The notes beneath the pieces were generated by a model that was not told the DNA's origin, made no database searches, and saw only the letters and a program-made list of their open reading frames with translations. From an uncultured Cocleimonas sp. (GTDB lineage: Bacteria > Pseudomonadota > Gammaproteobacteria > Thiotrichales > Thiotrichaceae), in assembly GCA_937974135.1 (NCBI GenBank), contig CALJIH010000155.1, forward strand, positions 1 through 9,117: a stretch of DNA of 9,117 bases, in the 5' to 3' direction. Each line of letters begins with the position of its first letter. Position 1 is the stretch's first letter. Position numbers and translations under genes: made by a program. This document shows positions 7,364-9,117 of this stretch, in pieces.

Positions 7364-7392
7364 TTTACTCATTGTTTTTTGTCACTTATAAC
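7364..7392 (+). promoter_or_regulatory. Candidate sigma-70 promoter of nadB
   Basis: The -35 TTTACT (7364-7369, 4 of 6 consensus bases) and -10 TATAAC (7387-7392, 5 of 6) are separated by 17 nt. The start would be near 7399, giving a leader of about 60 nt before ATG 7458. In AT-rich DNA such matches occur by chance, so confidence is limited. Confidence 0.35.
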
Positions 7393-7429
7393 AACCATAA
7401 TATTCCTATTCTCATTGTTTGACACAATG
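7368..7429 (+). repeat. CTCATTGTTT direct repeats and CATTGT/ACAATG inverted repeat
   Basis: CTCATTGTTT occurs at 7368-7377 and again at 7411-7420, 43 bp apart (about four helical turns). The first copy overlaps the last bases of the predicted -35 and the spacer of the nadB promoter; the second lies just downstream of the predicted start. The second is also part of an inverted repeat, CATTGT (7413-7418), 5-nt spacer, ACAATG (7424-7429). The arrangement would suit a repressor, but no regulator is identified. Confidence 0.35.
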
Positions 7430-7457
7430 GATTTACAAGATTTTACGAGAAAGCATT

Positions 7458-9071
7458 ATGTATGATGTATTAATCATTGGAAGCGGTGCCTCAGGATTAA
7501 CGCTTGCATTGAGCCTACCTGATTCAATGAAGATTGCCATTTTAAGTAAAGAAGAGCTAGATGAAGGAAGCACCGTTTATGCGCAAGGTGGAATTTCCGC
7601 CGTTATAGACAAAAGCGATTCATTTGAATCTCATATTGCTGACACGCTCGATTCAGGCGCAGGACTTTGTGTTGAATCAACGGTGCGCCACGTTGTTGAA
7701 AATGGTCCTCAGGCTATTGACTGGTTACTCAAAGCTGGTGTGCCATTTACGCGAGAAGATGACAAGGTCGAAGGAATTGAAGGATTACACTTAACTCGAG
7801 AAGGTGGGCATTCAAATAGACGTATTGCGCACGCTGCAGATGCGAGCGGCAAGGCTATAGAAGATACTTTAGTTTCAGCCACTAAGTTACGGAATAACAT
7901 CGATATATTTGAGCACCATATTGCTGTTGATTTAATCACAACCCGAAAACTTCAACATACAGAACTACGAGACAATAGATGTATTGGCGCGTATGTGCTT
8001 GATATAGAAAACCAAAAAGTACACACCTTTCGGGCTAATTTCACGGTTTTAGCTACCGGCGGCGCGAGTAAAGTTTATCTTTATACCAGTAATCCAGATG
8101 GTGCCAGCGGTGATGGTATCGCTATGGGTTGGCGTGCAGGTTGTCGCGTTGCGAATATGGAATTCATGCAATTCCATCCTACCTGTCTCTATCACCCTCA
8201 TGCAAAATCAAACCTAATTACTGAAGCTGTTCGTGGCGAAGGTGGGAGACTTTTCTTACCCGACGGCACGCGTTTTATGAAGAACTTTGATGACAGGATG
8301 GAGCTAGCTCCTCGTGATATTGTCGCTAGAAGTATTGACCATGAAATGAAACGTCTGGGTATTGATTCAGTATTTCTTGATATTAGTCACAAGTCTAAAG
8401 ACTTTATTCAAGACCACTTCCCCAACGTTTCAGCAATGTGTTATTCCTTTGGTTACGATATGACTAAGGAACCTGTGCCAGTGGTACCCGCCGCGCATTA
8501 CACCTGTGGTGGTTTAATGGTTGATCAAGCAGGTCATACAGATGTGAATAGTTTGTACGCGATTGGTGAAACGACTTTCACAGGATTGCATGGCGCAAAT
8601 CGTATGGCGAGTAATTCACTACTGGAATGTATTGTTTATGGTCAATCCTCCGCAGAGGATATTATCAAACGAGCGGATTCACTTAAAAGTTGTGATGTTG
8701 ATATTCCTGAGTGGGATGAAAGTCGTGTAACTGACTCAGATGAACGCGTCGTGATCAATCACAACTGGGATGAAGTTCGAAGATTTATGTGGGATTACGT
8801 CGGCATTGTTCGAACCAGCAAACGTTTGCAACGGGCGCGTAATCGTATCGAAACACTACTTGCTGAAATTGATGAGTACTACTCTAATTTCCGTATTAGT
8901 AGTGATCTGATTGAATTAAGAAATCTTGCAGAAGTCTCTCGATTAATTATTCGATCAGCGCAACAACGAAAAGAAAGTCGTGGTCTACACTATACATTGG
9001 ATTACCCAAACCCAGACCCTAAATTAGAGAAGGTAAATAGCATCTTAGATCCGATGTGGCGTAGTCGTTAG
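7458..9071 (+). CDS. nadB: L-aspartate oxidase (NadB)
   Basis: Cytosolic flavoenzyme that oxidises L-aspartate to iminoaspartate, the substrate of NadA, in the first step of de novo NAD biosynthesis. From ATG 7458 it has 537 residues (E. coli 540) and is collinear with that protein. The FAD dinucleotide-binding motif GSGASG is at 8-13 and TVYAQGGISAV at 39-49. HLTREGGHSNRRIAHAADASG, in the succinate dehydrogenase/fumarate reductase flavoprotein family pattern, starts at 111. The active-site segment APRDIVAR contains Arg286, HYTCGG contains His347, and LHGANRMASNSLLE is at 377-390. The C-terminal helical domain ends in KESRGLHYTLDYP. The frame extends upstream to TTG 7419, but the GSGASG motif then sits too far in; ATG 7458, with GAGAAAG upstream, fits the family. 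Its place beside rpoE/algU is conserved. Confidence 0.97.
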   Translation: MYDVLIIGSGASGLTLALSLPDSMKIAILSKEELDEGSTVYAQGGISAVIDKSDSFESHIADTLDSGAGLCVESTVRHVVENGPQAIDWLLKAGVPFTREDDKVEGIEGLHLTREGGHSNRRIAHAADASGKAIEDTLVSATKLRNNIDIFEHHIAVDLITTRKLQHTELRDNRCIGAYVLDIENQKVHTFRANFTVLATGGASKVYLYTSNPDGASGDGIAMGWRAGCRVANMEFMQFHPTCLYHPHAKSNLITEAVRGEGGRLFLPDGTRFMKNFDDRMELAPRDIVARSIDHEMKRLGIDSVFLDISHKSKDFIQDHFPNVSAMCYSFGYDMTKEPVPVVPAAHYTCGGLMVDQAGHTDVNSLYAIGETTFTGLHGANRMASNSLLECIVYGQSSAEDIIKRADSLKSCDVDIPEWDESRVTDSDERVVINHNWDEVRRFMWDYVGIVRTSKRLQRARNRIETLLAEIDEYYSNFRISSDLIELRNLAEVSRLIIRSAQQRKESRGLHYTLDYPNPDPKLEKVNSILDPMWRSR

Positions 9072-9088
9072 ACACTTTATATAAAACA

Positions 9089-9110
9089 AAAAAGACACCC
9101 CCCTACTTTT
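9089..9110 (+). repeat. Stem-loop repeat, copy 2 (3' of nadB)
   Basis: The plus strand reads AAAAAGACACCCCCC, then T, then ACTTTT, starting 17 nt after the nadB stop. It matches the element at 4238-4264 (there on the minus strand) except for one C/T change and one fewer T. The hairpin has a shorter 5-bp stem, AAAAG (9090-9094) with CTTTT (9106-9110). The loop length of 11 nt and its C-run are the same. The element is close to the window edge, so its full extent to the right is not certain. Confidence 0.65.
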
Positions 9111-9117
9111 AAGCACT

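Larger units (their letters stand above)
7208..7457. promoter_or_regulatory. Divergent rpoE/nadB intergenic region
   Basis: This 250-bp AT-rich region must hold both outward promoters. For nadB (plus) the best match is TTTACT-N17-TATAAC, listed separately. For rpoE (minus) only weak sigma-70 matches are seen: GTGACA (7385-7380), 18 nt, TATATG (7361-7356), or GTGTCA (7425-7420), 17 nt, TATTAT (7402-7397). These would give 5' leaders of roughly 140-180 nt. No good GAACTT-type sigma-E box was found upstream of rpoE. A direct repeat and a small inverted repeat near the nadB promoter may be operators. Confidence 0.5.

Noticed and set aside
7419..7424. TTGACA, a perfect -35 box and also a TTG that opens the nadB frame
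   Set aside because: As a -35 it would place the transcription start within a few bases of ATG 7458, and the -10 at 17 nt (TTTACG) is poor. As a start codon it would add 13 residues that the NadB family lacks, with no ribosome binding site.
7397..7425. GAATAT or similar boxes upstream of rpoE as an autoregulatory sigma-E promoter
   Set aside because: The best alignments need several mismatches in both boxes (for example GAATAT with ACAAA at 17 nt), no better than chance in this AT-rich region.
4238..9110. The inverted copies of the repeat as ends of a mobile element carrying rpoE-rseABC and nadB
   Set aside because: The enclosed genes are conserved chromosomal neighbours, there is no transposase or target-site duplication, and each copy is explained more simply by its position 3' of a gene.

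Overview
The window is a stretch of a low-to-moderate-GC gammaproteobacterial chromosome, judged by eye as clearly AT-rich. Gene order and protein families both point there. The order nadB / rpoE(algU)-rseA(mucA)-rseB(mucB)-rseC(mucC)-degP(mucD)-lepA-lepB is the one known from Pseudomonas and many other gammaproteobacteria. The proteins read as close relatives of E. coli NadB, RpoE, LepA and LepB. I cannot name a genus.

Layout from left to right. Positions 1-518 (minus) hold the 5' part of lepB, signal peptidase I, which is cut by the window edge. It overlaps by one base the stop of lepA (518-2323, minus), the ribosomal back-translocase EF4. Next come a small glutaredoxin-like gene (2367-2645, minus) and a DegP/MucD periplasmic serine protease (2686-4113, minus). 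A 188-bp gap (4114-4301) contains a stem-loop repeat with a C-rich loop. It is followed by rseC (4302-4748), rseB (4759 to about 5775), rseA (5785-6441) and rpoE (6632-7207), all minus. A 190-bp gap between rpoE and rseA (6442-6631) carries a sigma-E-type promoter candidate. A 250-bp divergent intergenic region (7208-7457) separates rpoE from nadB (7458-9071, plus), L-aspartate oxidase. A second copy of the stem-loop repeat follows nadB at the right edge.

How the genes work together. RpoE, RseA and RseB form the envelope-stress module: sigma factor, membrane anti-sigma factor and periplasmic co-regulator. RseC is an accessory membrane protein and DegP/MucD is the periplasmic protease/chaperone commonly controlled by this sigma factor. 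LepB also acts at the membrane, on secreted proteins. LepA is a translation factor that by conserved gene order sits upstream of lepB. NadB starts NAD biosynthesis and is a conserved neighbour rather than part of the stress pathway.

The window is mostly ordinary, conserved chromosome. I see no mobile element, CRISPR array, RNA gene or novel multi-gene system. The most notable unexplained item is the short repeat present twice, each copy in the sense direction just 3' of a gene (rseC and nadB). Next is the candidate separate sigma-E promoter for the anti-sigma gene.
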